From contig CALEFD010000028.1 in the NCBI GenBank assembly GCA_937876995.1, forward strand, positions 1 through 11,985: a stretch of 11,985 nt of DNA. Direction: 5' to 3'. Below are positions 1-5,140 of this stretch, piece after piece; within the stretch, counting starts at the first letter, position 1, and each line of letters starts with the position of its first letter. The stretch is from an uncultured Bacteroidales bacterium (GTDB lineage Bacteria > Bacteroidota > Bacteroidia > Bacteroidales > Bacteroidaceae). The notes beneath the pieces were generated by a model, which worked only from the letters and a program-made list of their open reading frames with translations, did not search any database and had not been told where the DNA came from. Position numbers and translations under genes: made by a program.

Positions 1-1
1 T

Positions 2-148
2 GTTTGGGCTGCAACCTCATCTGCGGCATTTGTCGAAGGGCTTGAAGATGTGCCTTTGCCAAATGATTTGACCCAAATTGAAAATGCAAATTTGAGTTTT
101 GGGAATGAAGAAATCAGATTAATTCGTTCGGAAAAAAACAGACAATGA
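2..148 (+). CDS. 3' end of an unidentified gene, possible antitoxin partner of the PIN protein
   Basis: An open frame enters from the left edge and runs 48 codons to a TGA at 146-148; the start lies outside the window. The visible C-terminal part begins VWAATSAAFVEGLEDVPLP and ends EEIRLIRSEKNRQ. It is moderately acidic, with no membrane segment. I do not recognise the family. Its stop overlaps the start of the PIN-domain gene in the sequence ATGA (145-148), which indicates translational coupling. In type II toxin-antitoxin operons the antitoxin usually precedes the PIN toxin in exactly this arrangement, so an antitoxin role is plausible, but it rests on position only. It could instead be the tail of a longer unrelated protein. 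Confidence 0.6.
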   Translation, partial: VWAATSSAAFVEGLEDVPLPNDLTQIENANLSFGNEEIRLIRSEKNRQ

Positions 149-558
149 TATACGCAGTAATCGATACCAATGTGATAGTATCAGCTTTGCTATCACATAC
201 ACACAATTCATCTACAGTAAAAATAATGGAGGCTATTTTCAATGGAATGATATGTCCATTGTATAATAGTGAAATTATTAATGAGTATGCGGATGTTTTA
301 ACTCGTCCAAAGTTTAGAATACCTTCTCATAGTGTAGGGGAAATAATAAATCTAATTGAAAAATTAGGTATTGAATCAGATAGAGTTCATACTGATGAGA
401 TAATTAAGGATTTGGATGATGTTGTATTCTACGAGGTAACTTTATCTAAAGAAGGCGCACTTTTAGTAACAGGTAATATAAAACATTTTCCTAGAAATTC
501 AATCGTTGTAACACCTGCAGAAATGATTCGGATTTTAGAAATTAACTGCACCAAATAG
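145..558 (+). CDS. PIN-domain ribonuclease, putative toxin of a type II toxin-antitoxin pair (COG1569 type)
   Basis: This 137-residue protein has the size and motif order of single-domain PIN ribonucleases, which cut RNA with metal ions held by a cluster of acidic residues. Visible motifs are the first strand with catalytic D7 (AVIDTNVIVSALL), E47 in the segment NEYADVLTRPKF, the acidic pair D91/D92 followed by VVFYE, and a late VTGNIKHFP segment near residues 108-116. The DxxVVFYE and TGNxKHFP signatures are typical of the branch annotated as putative toxin component, PIN family. The position often holding Asp in other PIN proteins is N111 here, which I believe is common in this branch. The ATG at 145 overlaps the preceding stop, so the two are probably translated together. 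No terminator is evident downstream. Toxicity and targets are inferred from the family. Confidence 0.88.
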   Translation: MIYAVIDTNVIVSALLSHTHNSSTVKIMEAIFNGMICPLYNSEIINEYADVLTRPKFRIPSHSVGEIINLIEKLGIESDRVHTDEIIKDLDDVVFYEVTLSKEGALLVTGNIKHFPRNSIVVTPAEMIRILEINCTK

Positions 559-760
559 TATAGGAAGTACAAATGTAAGTTGAATTCAATTATAAAAATA
601 TGATTGTAGTATTGTTTTAAAGCTTGAATAATATCTTGTTGATTGATGTTGATAGAAAATAAACATAATGCCATTTATATCTTATTGATTTATAGTGCAG
701 TATGTTGTCTGTATGATAGAATGTTTTTACTGAATTATTCTTTTTTATTATTATTTGTTT
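559..760. other. AT-rich non-coding stretch after the PIN gene
   Basis: I see no credible gene, RNA or clear terminator here. The minus-strand open frame across 429-674 overlaps the PIN gene and has no family resemblance. The right-hand part of the same gap, from 761, is described under the hairpin and promoter entries. Confidence 0.6.
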
Positions 761-788
761 GTATCTTTGAGAAACATCTCGAAGATAC
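761..788 (+). repeat. 12-bp hairpin, segments 1 and 2 of a three-part complementary repeat
   Basis: GTATCTTTGAGA (761-772), a four-base loop AACA, then TCTCGAAGATAC (777-788) form a 12-bp stem, with one T:G position that still pairs in RNA. The first arm recurs exactly at 845-856, so the second arm can pair with either. There is no T-run behind it, so it does not look like a standard intrinsic terminator. The first arm contains TATCTTTG (762-769), a match to the Bacteroidetes -7 box. Confidence 0.75.
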
Positions 789-856
789 TTGCGCTCGCTG
801 TGAAAAATATTGAAACAAGTTTCATATTTCTCGCTCGCTTAACCGTATCTTTGAGA
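777..856 (+). repeat. Long imperfect inverted repeat in front of the 883 gene
   Basis: The outer arms are TCTCGAAGATAC (777-788) and GTATCTTTGAGA (845-856), complementary at 11 of 12 positions. Inner arms GAAAAATATTGAAAC and GTTTCATATTTC are complementary apart from small offsets and meet around 816-819. Between the two arm pairs, CGCTCGCT occurs twice in direct orientation (792-799 and 832-839), so that part does not pair. The element ends 26 bases before the ATG at 883 and its right arm contains the candidate -7 box. It could be a leader structure, an operator or a recombination site; the sequence alone does not decide. Confidence 0.6.
846..853 (+). promoter_or_regulatory. Candidate -7 promoter element (TATCTTTG) for the 883 gene
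   Basis: TATCTTTG matches the Bacteroidetes primary sigma-factor -7 consensus TAnnTTTG and lies 29 bases before the ATG at 883, a usual leader length. No good TTTG -33 box sits about 20 bases upstream; the nearest is GTTTC at 819-823. An identical octamer is at 762-769. Which copy is active cannot be read from the sequence. Confidence 0.5.
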
Positions 857-882
857 TCAATCAAACTAAATTATAATGCATT

Positions 883-1470
883 ATGAGAAAAGTCTTATTG
901 TTCATGTTGTTGTTTGTGCTTAATATCAATGCACAAGCTGAAGTTTTTTTTAATTACAAGTCATATAACGAAGTTCTAAAAGATTCGTTGCTTGTAGAAG
1001 ACATGGTATATGGCTATATATTCAAACCATCTTTTGATGGAGAATATGGAGTCTCTTATGTGGTTAAGGGAAATGAACCCTTTTTAATATTCAAGAAAGT
1101 TAATCGCAATATTTTCACTATGATAGATGGGCAGAAATACTCATCAACAGCTAGTGTAAATAGTTATACAGGAGCACCTATGAAAATAAAGAAACGCATT
1201 GAAGTTAACCAAGAAGATTTGGTTTTTGATGCTAAAATAACTACAAAGGTTGTTTCTTTAGATAAAGCAACTGCCGAATCTGTAGTTATAGCTGTAAAAT
1301 CAGCGCTTTCGCAGTACAAAGCACCTGATCCCAATCCTACTTCACTTATTATGGATGGAGAAAGCTATTTGTTCGCAGATAAGAATACGGTTGTTGAATA
1401 CAACGGATACAATAACAATGATTCATCTAAGGGTGCCGTAGAACTAATAGCACATCTCCTGAATAGATAA
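883..1470 (+). CDS. Secreted hypothetical protein
   Basis: This 195-residue protein starts with a clear Sec signal peptide: MRK, a hydrophobic stretch LLFMLLFVLNIN, then AQA with likely cleavage after A19. The mature part of about 176 residues has no further membrane helix and no cysteine, so it is probably a soluble periplasmic or exported protein. It is rich in short alternating hydrophobic stretches suggesting beta structure. A segment SALSQYKAPDPNP near residues 140-152 looks like a linker. I do not recognise the family. There is no Shine-Dalgarno sequence, as usual in Bacteroidetes; the start is set by the signal peptide and the promoter element 29 bases upstream. The next gene begins 27 bases after the stop, so the two probably share a transcript. 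Confidence 0.8.
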   Translation: MRKVLLFMLLFVLNINAQAEVFFNYKSYNEVLKDSLLVEDMVYGYIFKPSFDGEYGVSYVVKGNEPFLIFKKVNRNIFTMIDGQKYSSTASVNSYTGAPMKIKKRIEVNQEDLVFDAKITTKVVSLDKATAESVVIAVKSALSQYKAPDPNPTSLIMDGESYLFADKNTVVEYNGYNNNDSSKGAVELIAHLLNR

Positions 1471-1497
1471 CAAACTATTGATTAAAAGAATATTAAA

Positions 1498-1977
1498 ATG
1501 AAAGACGTTATTAGATTGTTTAGACTGGGTTTTGACTTTAAAAGTGAAACCGATAGTAAGGATGTGATTAGATGGTTCGCATTCTTGTTTCTTACATCAG
1601 CCATTTTTATTGGTACACTATTAGTTCTATTTCTGATTATTAACGGAATAGATTTAAATTCATCAGGAGTTTTCAATGGAATATTTTCCGTTACACTTAT
1701 ATTATTATTTGTTTTTTGGCTTATAACACTTATTCCTTCTGTTTCGTTGTGTATTAGAAGAATGAGAACTACTAACTTATCGCTTTTTTTATTGTTTATA
1801 CCTATATTGTCCATTTTTAATATTGCGAGGTTGGGATTAATGGTTGGTTTTGCAAATATGAACGGAGAAAACTTACCTATTTCCGATGTTTCTACTGCTA
1901 TGATCTTTGGTGTATTATCTATTGTTTTAATCCTGTTATTCTTTATGTTGTTGCTAAAAAATAAAGCAGTTCAATAA
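1498..1977 (+). CDS. Four-helix inner-membrane protein, DUF805-like
   Basis: The 159-residue protein is strongly hydrophobic, with four likely membrane helices at about residues 26-49, 60-84, 93-113 and 133-153. After helix two the stretch IPSVSLCIRRMR (79-90), followed by a polar turn and FIPILSI, matches the central pattern of DUF805 proteins (P-x-x-x-x-x-x-R-R-x-x-D-x-G, then a hydrophobic helix), although the usual histidine and aspartate of RRLHD are replaced by M and T. The basic residues between helices two and three place that loop in the cytoplasm. The biochemical role of DUF805 proteins is not established. It follows the secreted-protein gene by 27 bases and has no promoter of its own that I can see, so it is likely cotranscribed. 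The family call is tentative; a membrane protein is certain. Confidence 0.75.
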   Translation: MKDVIRLFRLGFDFKSETDSKDVIRWFAFLFLTSAIFIGTLLVLFLIINGIDLNSSGVFNGIFSVTLILLFVFWLITLIPSVSLCIRRMRTTNLSLFLLFIPILSIFNIARLGLMVGFANMNGENLPISDVSTAMIFGVLSIVLILLFFMLLLKNKAVQ

Positions 1978-2041
1978 TATAAGTCTTGTTAAAATAGCAT
2001 TTCGAGATTATTCTATGTATGAGTCAAAACATTAAATAGAT

Positions 2042-2062
2042 AATAAACATTGTAGTGAAGAC
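2042..2062 (+). repeat. Degenerate copy of the gene-end repeat
   Basis: AATAAACATTGTAGTGAAGAC matches the first 21 bases of the core of the repeats at 3457 and 4143 at 19 of 21 positions, then diverges. It lies between the DUF805-like gene and the lipoprotein gene. The self-complementary TTGTC/GACAA stem of the other copies is lost. The 181-base gap 1978-2158 otherwise shows no clear promoter or terminator. Confidence 0.55.
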
Positions 2063-2158
2063 GGCACTGTTGAGTGGTGGTAGGTTGATTAGTAAGCATA
2101 TAGATAAAACAAGAAAACGATTATAAATAGAAATAACAACAAAATCAATTCAAACATT

Positions 2159-3457
2159 ATGAACAAGAAAGTATCTAAAGCAATGTGGCTATCAGTGATG
2201 GCCGTTGCAGTGGTAACAGTATCAAGCTGTAGTAGTGATGTTTCCTTTGAGTCAGGCTTAGCGAAAAACACTAACCATATCATCGTTATAGGTGATATAA
2301 TAGAGACATCTATAGTAGATTCTTCGTTAATAATACCAACTGTATATGAATACAAGACAATTGCAAGAATGAAGGTTCGAAATGTTGTTGATGGTCATAT
2401 GGACTCCCCTAAACAGATTGTTGAATTTAGTTTTATGGCTCACAAAACTACCCCTAATTATTTAAGATATAACCATGTGATGTGTATGCTTGAAGAGACA
2501 CCTACGGGATACATAGCCAATGATTGGTTTGGTTTCGTTGATGTGTACAAAACTAGTCAAGATGAATGGGTGACAGCAGCTCTACCCAAAGGAATGTATT
2601 TGTACGATACCTTAAAAAAGCATTCCCAATCCGGAGCAAGGTTAAAGCGCGGTGAATACATAGCACTGGATATATTAGAAGACCATTTTATTGATGCTTC
2701 TGCTTTAGCTATAAGACAACTTGATATCAGAATGTTATATAATAGTTATAAAATTAATGGAAATAAGGCAATACCTACAACAGTCATACCTGCAGGTATT
2801 ATTGCCACTTATATGAATAATAAGATTTTTCCTGAAGGTAATATATTTGATGCACAGCAATTTATTAAGGCAAATGAGATGGAACATACAGCAGTAGATA
2901 TGGGACTTTCGGTACAGTGGGCTACTTGTAATGTAGGTGCAACTCAAAAAGAAGAAATAGGTGGTTATTATGCTTGGGGAGAAACAGAGCAAAAATTATC
3001 ATATACCGAACAAGAATATAAATGGTATAATGAGAATTATACTAAATATTCCAAAGACGTTGATAATAATGTAACATTAACAGCTGTTGATGACGTAGCC
3101 ACAAGCGCATGGGGGCAAAATTGGAGAACTCCGTCAAGTGAAGAATTCCAAGAATTGATAGATAATTGTACTTATTTGATTCATTCAATCAATGGAATTA
3201 TAGGATGTGCTTTTACTAGCAAGATAAATAACAATCAAATATTTCTTCCTTTAGCAGGTTCTTGGGAAGGGAAACGCCATTATAGATATGGTGAAAATGT
3301 AGAGAATGAGGAAGGTTGCTATATGTCTTCCTCTATAGATGTGGATGATAATACAAAAGCTAAGAATCTTGTATTATGGCAAAATAAGGATCCATTTATT
3401 TCAAGTGAAAGCAGGAGCTGTGGATTAAGTGTCCGTCCTGTCTATGATCCTAAGTAA
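2159..3457 (+). CDS. Lipoprotein with C-terminal Fibrobacter major paralogous (FISUMP) domain
   Basis: The 432-residue protein begins with a type II signal peptide: basic MNKKVSK, a hydrophobic core, and lipobox V21-S22-S23-C24. Cys24 is therefore predicted to be lipidated, anchoring the protein to the outer or inner membrane; the residues after it (SSD) are only weakly like the Bacteroidetes surface-export signal. Residues about 30-240 form a domain I do not recognise. Residues 245-432 carry the FISUMP pattern (TIGR02145/PF09603 type): AVDMGLSVQWATCNVGA, then GGYYAWGET, TAVDDVATSAWGQNWRTPSSEEF (split here around W322), IFLPLAGSW, CYMSSS and the terminal SVRPVYD. The domain is widespread in surface proteins of gut Bacteroidales, without a defined activity. 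No TAnnTTTG box is visible upstream. The stop lies within a 45-bp repeat shared with the next gene's end. Confidence 0.88.
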   Translation: MNKKVSKAMWLSVMAVAVVTVSSCSSDVSFESGLAKNTNHIIVIGDIIETSIVDSSLIIPTVYEYKTIARMKVRNVVDGHMDSPKQIVEFSFMAHKTTPNYLRYNHVMCMLEETPTGYIANDWFGFVDVYKTSQDEWVTAALPKGMYLYDTLKKHSQSGARLKRGEYIALDILEDHFIDASALAIRQLDIRMLYNSYKINGNKAIPTTVIPAGIIATYMNNKIFPEGNIFDAQQFIKANEMEHTAVDMGLSVQWATCNVGATQKEEIGGYYAWGETEQKLSYTEQEYKWYNENYTKYSKDVDNNVTLTAVDDVATSAWGQNWRTPSSEEFQELIDNCTYLIHSINGIIGCAFTSKINNNQIFLPLAGSWEGKRHYRYGENVENEEGCYMSSSIDVDDNTKAKNLVLWQNKDPFISSESRSCGLSVRPVYDPK

Positions 3458-3493
3458 ATAAGCATTGTCGTGAAGACAACATATACAAATTTA
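3449..3493 (+). repeat. 45-bp gene-end repeat, copy A
   Basis: Positions 3449-3493 match 4135-4179 at 41 of 45 bases; the 37-base core starting AATAAGCATTGTCGTGAAGA differs at one base. The core contains TTGTC-GTGAA-GACAA, a short hairpin. Copy A covers the stop codon of the lipoprotein gene (TAA 3455-3457) and ends 15 bases before the ATG of the next gene. Confidence 0.85.
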
Positions 3494-3508
3494 ATAGAGT
3501 GTTTTAAT

Positions 3509-4147
3509 ATGAAAAAGTTTAGAATTGTAATTACATTCATATTCCTTTTATTTACTATATCAATCAATGCTATTTCACATAAATGGTATGATGATATTAT
3601 AGATACTACCTTAAACCATTACCAAGGTTGCTCTTTTGGTTTTGTAGTTTCTGTAGGTTTAGAACCGGAATATAGCTTGTTTTATTATCCGGAAAGTAAT
3701 GATTTGGTTTTGAACACTTCAAATGTATATATATATTCCTCCGTTTTTAATCGTTTTAAGATAGTAACACAAGGTTTTAATGAGGATTGTATGTGTGAAA
3801 TGAACATTATCTCTTTAAATGATTCCATTATGGATGTTGACTATGTTTTATCACAAACAAATATCAACATCACACGTTCGTGTTTGAAAATTGACAAACA
3901 ATTGCTGATGGAGTTTGAAAGCAAATTTTTAGATCCAAAGATAGCAAAACACAAAACATCTATTGAATATATGTCACGCAGTAACAATGTAAAAATCAAG
4001 TATTATAACAAAGATGGTTTTGTTAACGAATATGATAGCGGATATATTACCAACGAAAAATTCATGATAGAATTAGAGAAACTATGTATCAAATTAAAGG
4101 AAGCTATTCAAGAACAGGATTTGAATAAATTGAACCTAAACGAATAA
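3509..4147 (+). CDS. Secreted hypothetical protein
   Basis: I place the start at the ATG at 3509, giving 212 residues, because it opens a textbook Sec signal peptide (MKKFRIVITFIFLLFTISINA, written here as MKKFRIVITF plus the hydrophobic run to A21), cleaved near residue 21. An in-frame GTG at 3470 would add 13 residues made from repeat sequence ahead of the signal and is unlikely. The mature protein has no membrane segment. Cysteines at about residues 34, 88, 90, 122 and 181 could allow disulphides in the periplasm. The C-terminal 40 residues are charged and helical (ELEKLCIKLKEAIQEQDLNKLN). I do not recognise the family. It follows the lipoprotein gene by 51 bases with no visible promoter, so the pair is probably one transcript ended by the terminator at 4191-4231. 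Confidence 0.78.
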   Translation: MKKFRIVITFIFLLFTISINAISHKWYDDIIDTTLNHYQGCSFGFVVSVGLEPEYSLFYYPESNDLVLNTSNVYIYSSVFNRFKIVTQGFNEDCMCEMNIISLNDSIMDVDYVLSQTNINITRSCLKIDKQLLMEFESKFLDPKIAKHKTSIEYMSRSNNVKIKYYNKDGFVNEYDSGYITNEKFMIELEKLCIKLKEAIQEQDLNKLNLNE

Positions 4148-4179
4148 GCATTGTCGTGAAGACAATATATACAAATTTA
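4135..4179 (+). repeat. 45-bp gene-end repeat, copy B
   Basis: This is the second copy of the repeat at 3449-3493, 41 of 45 bases identical. Here the dyad is one pair longer (ATTGTC-GTGAA-GACAAT). It covers the stop codon of the preceding gene (TAA 4145-4147), but the reading frame through it differs from copy A: copy A encodes a tail DPK and copy B a tail NLNE. The similarity is therefore at DNA level, not protein homology. It sits 11 bases before the terminator. Confidence 0.85.
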
Positions 4180-4190
4180 TGGTTATTGAT

Positions 4191-4231
4191 GGCTGTTGGA
4201 GGGGCGTTTTGCTTCTCCAACAGTTGTTTTT
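4191..4231 (+). terminator. Rho-independent terminator closing the 2159-4147 group
   Basis: CTGTTGGAG (4193-4201) and CTCCAACAG (4215-4223) are perfectly complementary, with a 13-base loop and two further G:T pairs at the base. They are followed by TTGTTTTT (4224-4231). This is a strong intrinsic terminator on the plus strand. Confidence 0.88.
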
Positions 4232-4262
4232 GAACAAAATTATACAAGATTGGTGCTTGTGA

Positions 4263-4284
4263 TGCAAAATGCAACATTTTTGCA
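4263..4284 (+). promoter_or_regulatory. Inverted repeat upstream of the regulator gene, possible operator
   Basis: TGCAAAA (4263-4269) and TTTTGCA (4278-4284) form a perfect 7-bp dyad with an 8-base spacer, 36 bases upstream of the candidate -7 box. Its size suits a site for a dimeric DNA-binding protein, possibly the downstream regulator itself. No family-specific operator is recognised, and AT-rich DNA gives such dyads by chance. Confidence 0.3.
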
Positions 4285-4319
4285 ACGTAAAATATGCCTA
4301 TTGGGCCTACAACTTATTG

Positions 4320-4327
4320 TAATTTTG
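4320..4327 (+). promoter_or_regulatory. Candidate -7 promoter element (TAATTTTG) for the regulator gene
   Basis: TAATTTTG fits TAnnTTTG and lies 19 bases before the ATG at 4347. A TTG at 4301-4303 could serve as -33, though the 16-base gap is shorter than the usual 19-21. The terminator just upstream supports a separate transcript starting here. Confidence 0.5.
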
Positions 4328-4346
4328 CAAAAAAAATAAAAGAATT

Positions 4347-5138
4347 ATGAATGATGTAGGTAGAAAAATTTTAATAGTGTTGTTAGGGGTTACTTTTTGG
4401 GTGCTGGCAATAGCTACAGTGATGTTCTATACAAAGAATCCTTTTGAACTTAATGGTGGGGATACAAATTTTGGGGCATGGGGAATGTTACTTTATACCA
4501 CAGCAAAAGTCCAAAACTATATACTGGATTCCAGTGGGAAAGGAAGAATACGTTTTACCTATTTCTGGCTTCGAATAGAGAATTGCCCACCATTTTATAA
4601 ATATATGGAGATTTCCGGTGATGCCGCAATAACATTGTCACTTATCTATGCATTTGTAAGATATGGATTGATTGCAAATCCAAGCAACTTAAATATCTGT
4701 ATAACAATAGCTCTCGCTATCTTTTTTATTGCTATTCTGCTTACTTTAGTAGGTATGAAGCATTATGGTAGAAACCCTTTTTTACCGGAACAATTGGAAT
4801 CATTTCAACCTATGATAACTGATTTTAAGAAGAGTGATGCCTATAAGGAAGTTCTTTCAGTGGTTGAACAGATAGGTGATGATTTTACAGCTACCGAAAT
4901 AGAAAGCTTGAAATCCGATATGCGAAAGCAGATGTTATCAATCTGCACTTTTTTAAAGGAAAATGCTCCGTCACTGAGTAAAGATGATATAGATTACTGT
5001 CTGTTTGCTCTGTTGGGATTAAAACAGGTGGAGATGCTGAAGTTCTTTAATGTTTCTTATTCCACATTGCGTAGCAGAAAGAATAGAATTAAAGAGAAGA
5101 TGAACGAAGAACTCTATAAAATCATCTTCCAGGAATAA
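4347..5138 (+). CDS. Membrane-anchored helix-turn-helix protein, candidate transcription regulator
   Basis: The 263-residue protein has a hydrophobic N-terminal half and a soluble C-terminal half. Likely membrane helices are at about residues 8-28, 42-60 (weak), 92-109 and 115-137. The basic segments GRK, GKGRIR and KHYGR then fall on one side, giving both ends in the cytoplasm. Residues 146-209 are a charged helical linker. Residues 210-255 resemble the LuxR/sigma-region-4-like DNA-binding domain seen at the end of many Bacteroidales membrane regulators: LSKDDIDYCLFALLGL, then KQVEMLKFFNVSYSTLRSRK (recognition helix about 238-246) and a basic tail. I infer a one-protein sensor-regulator working from the inner membrane. 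It has its own promoter and follows a terminator, so it need not be cotranscribed with the secreted-protein genes. No ligand-binding domain is recognised. Confidence 0.75.
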   Translation: MNDVGRKILIVLLGVTFWVLAIATVMFYTKNPFELNGGDTNFGAWGMLLYTTAKVQNYILDSSGKGRIRFTYFWLRIENCPPFYKYMEISGDAAITLSLIYAFVRYGLIANPSNLNICITIALAIFFIAILLTLVGMKHYGRNPFLPEQLESFQPMITDFKKSDAYKEVLSVVEQIGDDFTATEIESLKSDMRKQMLSICTFLKENAPSLSKDDIDYCLFALLGLKQVEMLKFFNVSYSTLRSRKNRIKEKMNEELYKIIFQE

Positions 5139-5140
5139 TT

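Noticed and set aside
429..674. Minus-strand 81-codon open frame overlapping the PIN gene
   Set aside because: About half of it lies antisense to a well-supported gene; the rest is low-complexity AT-rich sequence with no family resemblance.
1482..1814. Minus-strand 110-codon open frame
   Set aside because: It is antisense within the membrane-protein gene, whose hydrophobic pattern and operon spacing are far better supported.
4151..4166. Repeat dyad as an intrinsic terminator
   Set aside because: The stem is only five or six pairs with no T-run; a much better terminator is at 4191-4231.
3449..4179. CRISPR array made of the 37-bp core repeats
   Set aside because: The two good copies are separated by a complete gene of over 600 bases, not short unique spacers, and no cas gene is present.
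3449..4179. Integron gene cassettes with attC sites
   Set aside because: The repeats have a single short dyad, are shorter than typical attC sites, lack recognisable attC core sites, and no integrase is in view.
4179..4262. Short plus-strand frame of 27 codons starting at the end of repeat copy B
   Set aside because: It runs straight through the terminator hairpin and has no supporting signal.
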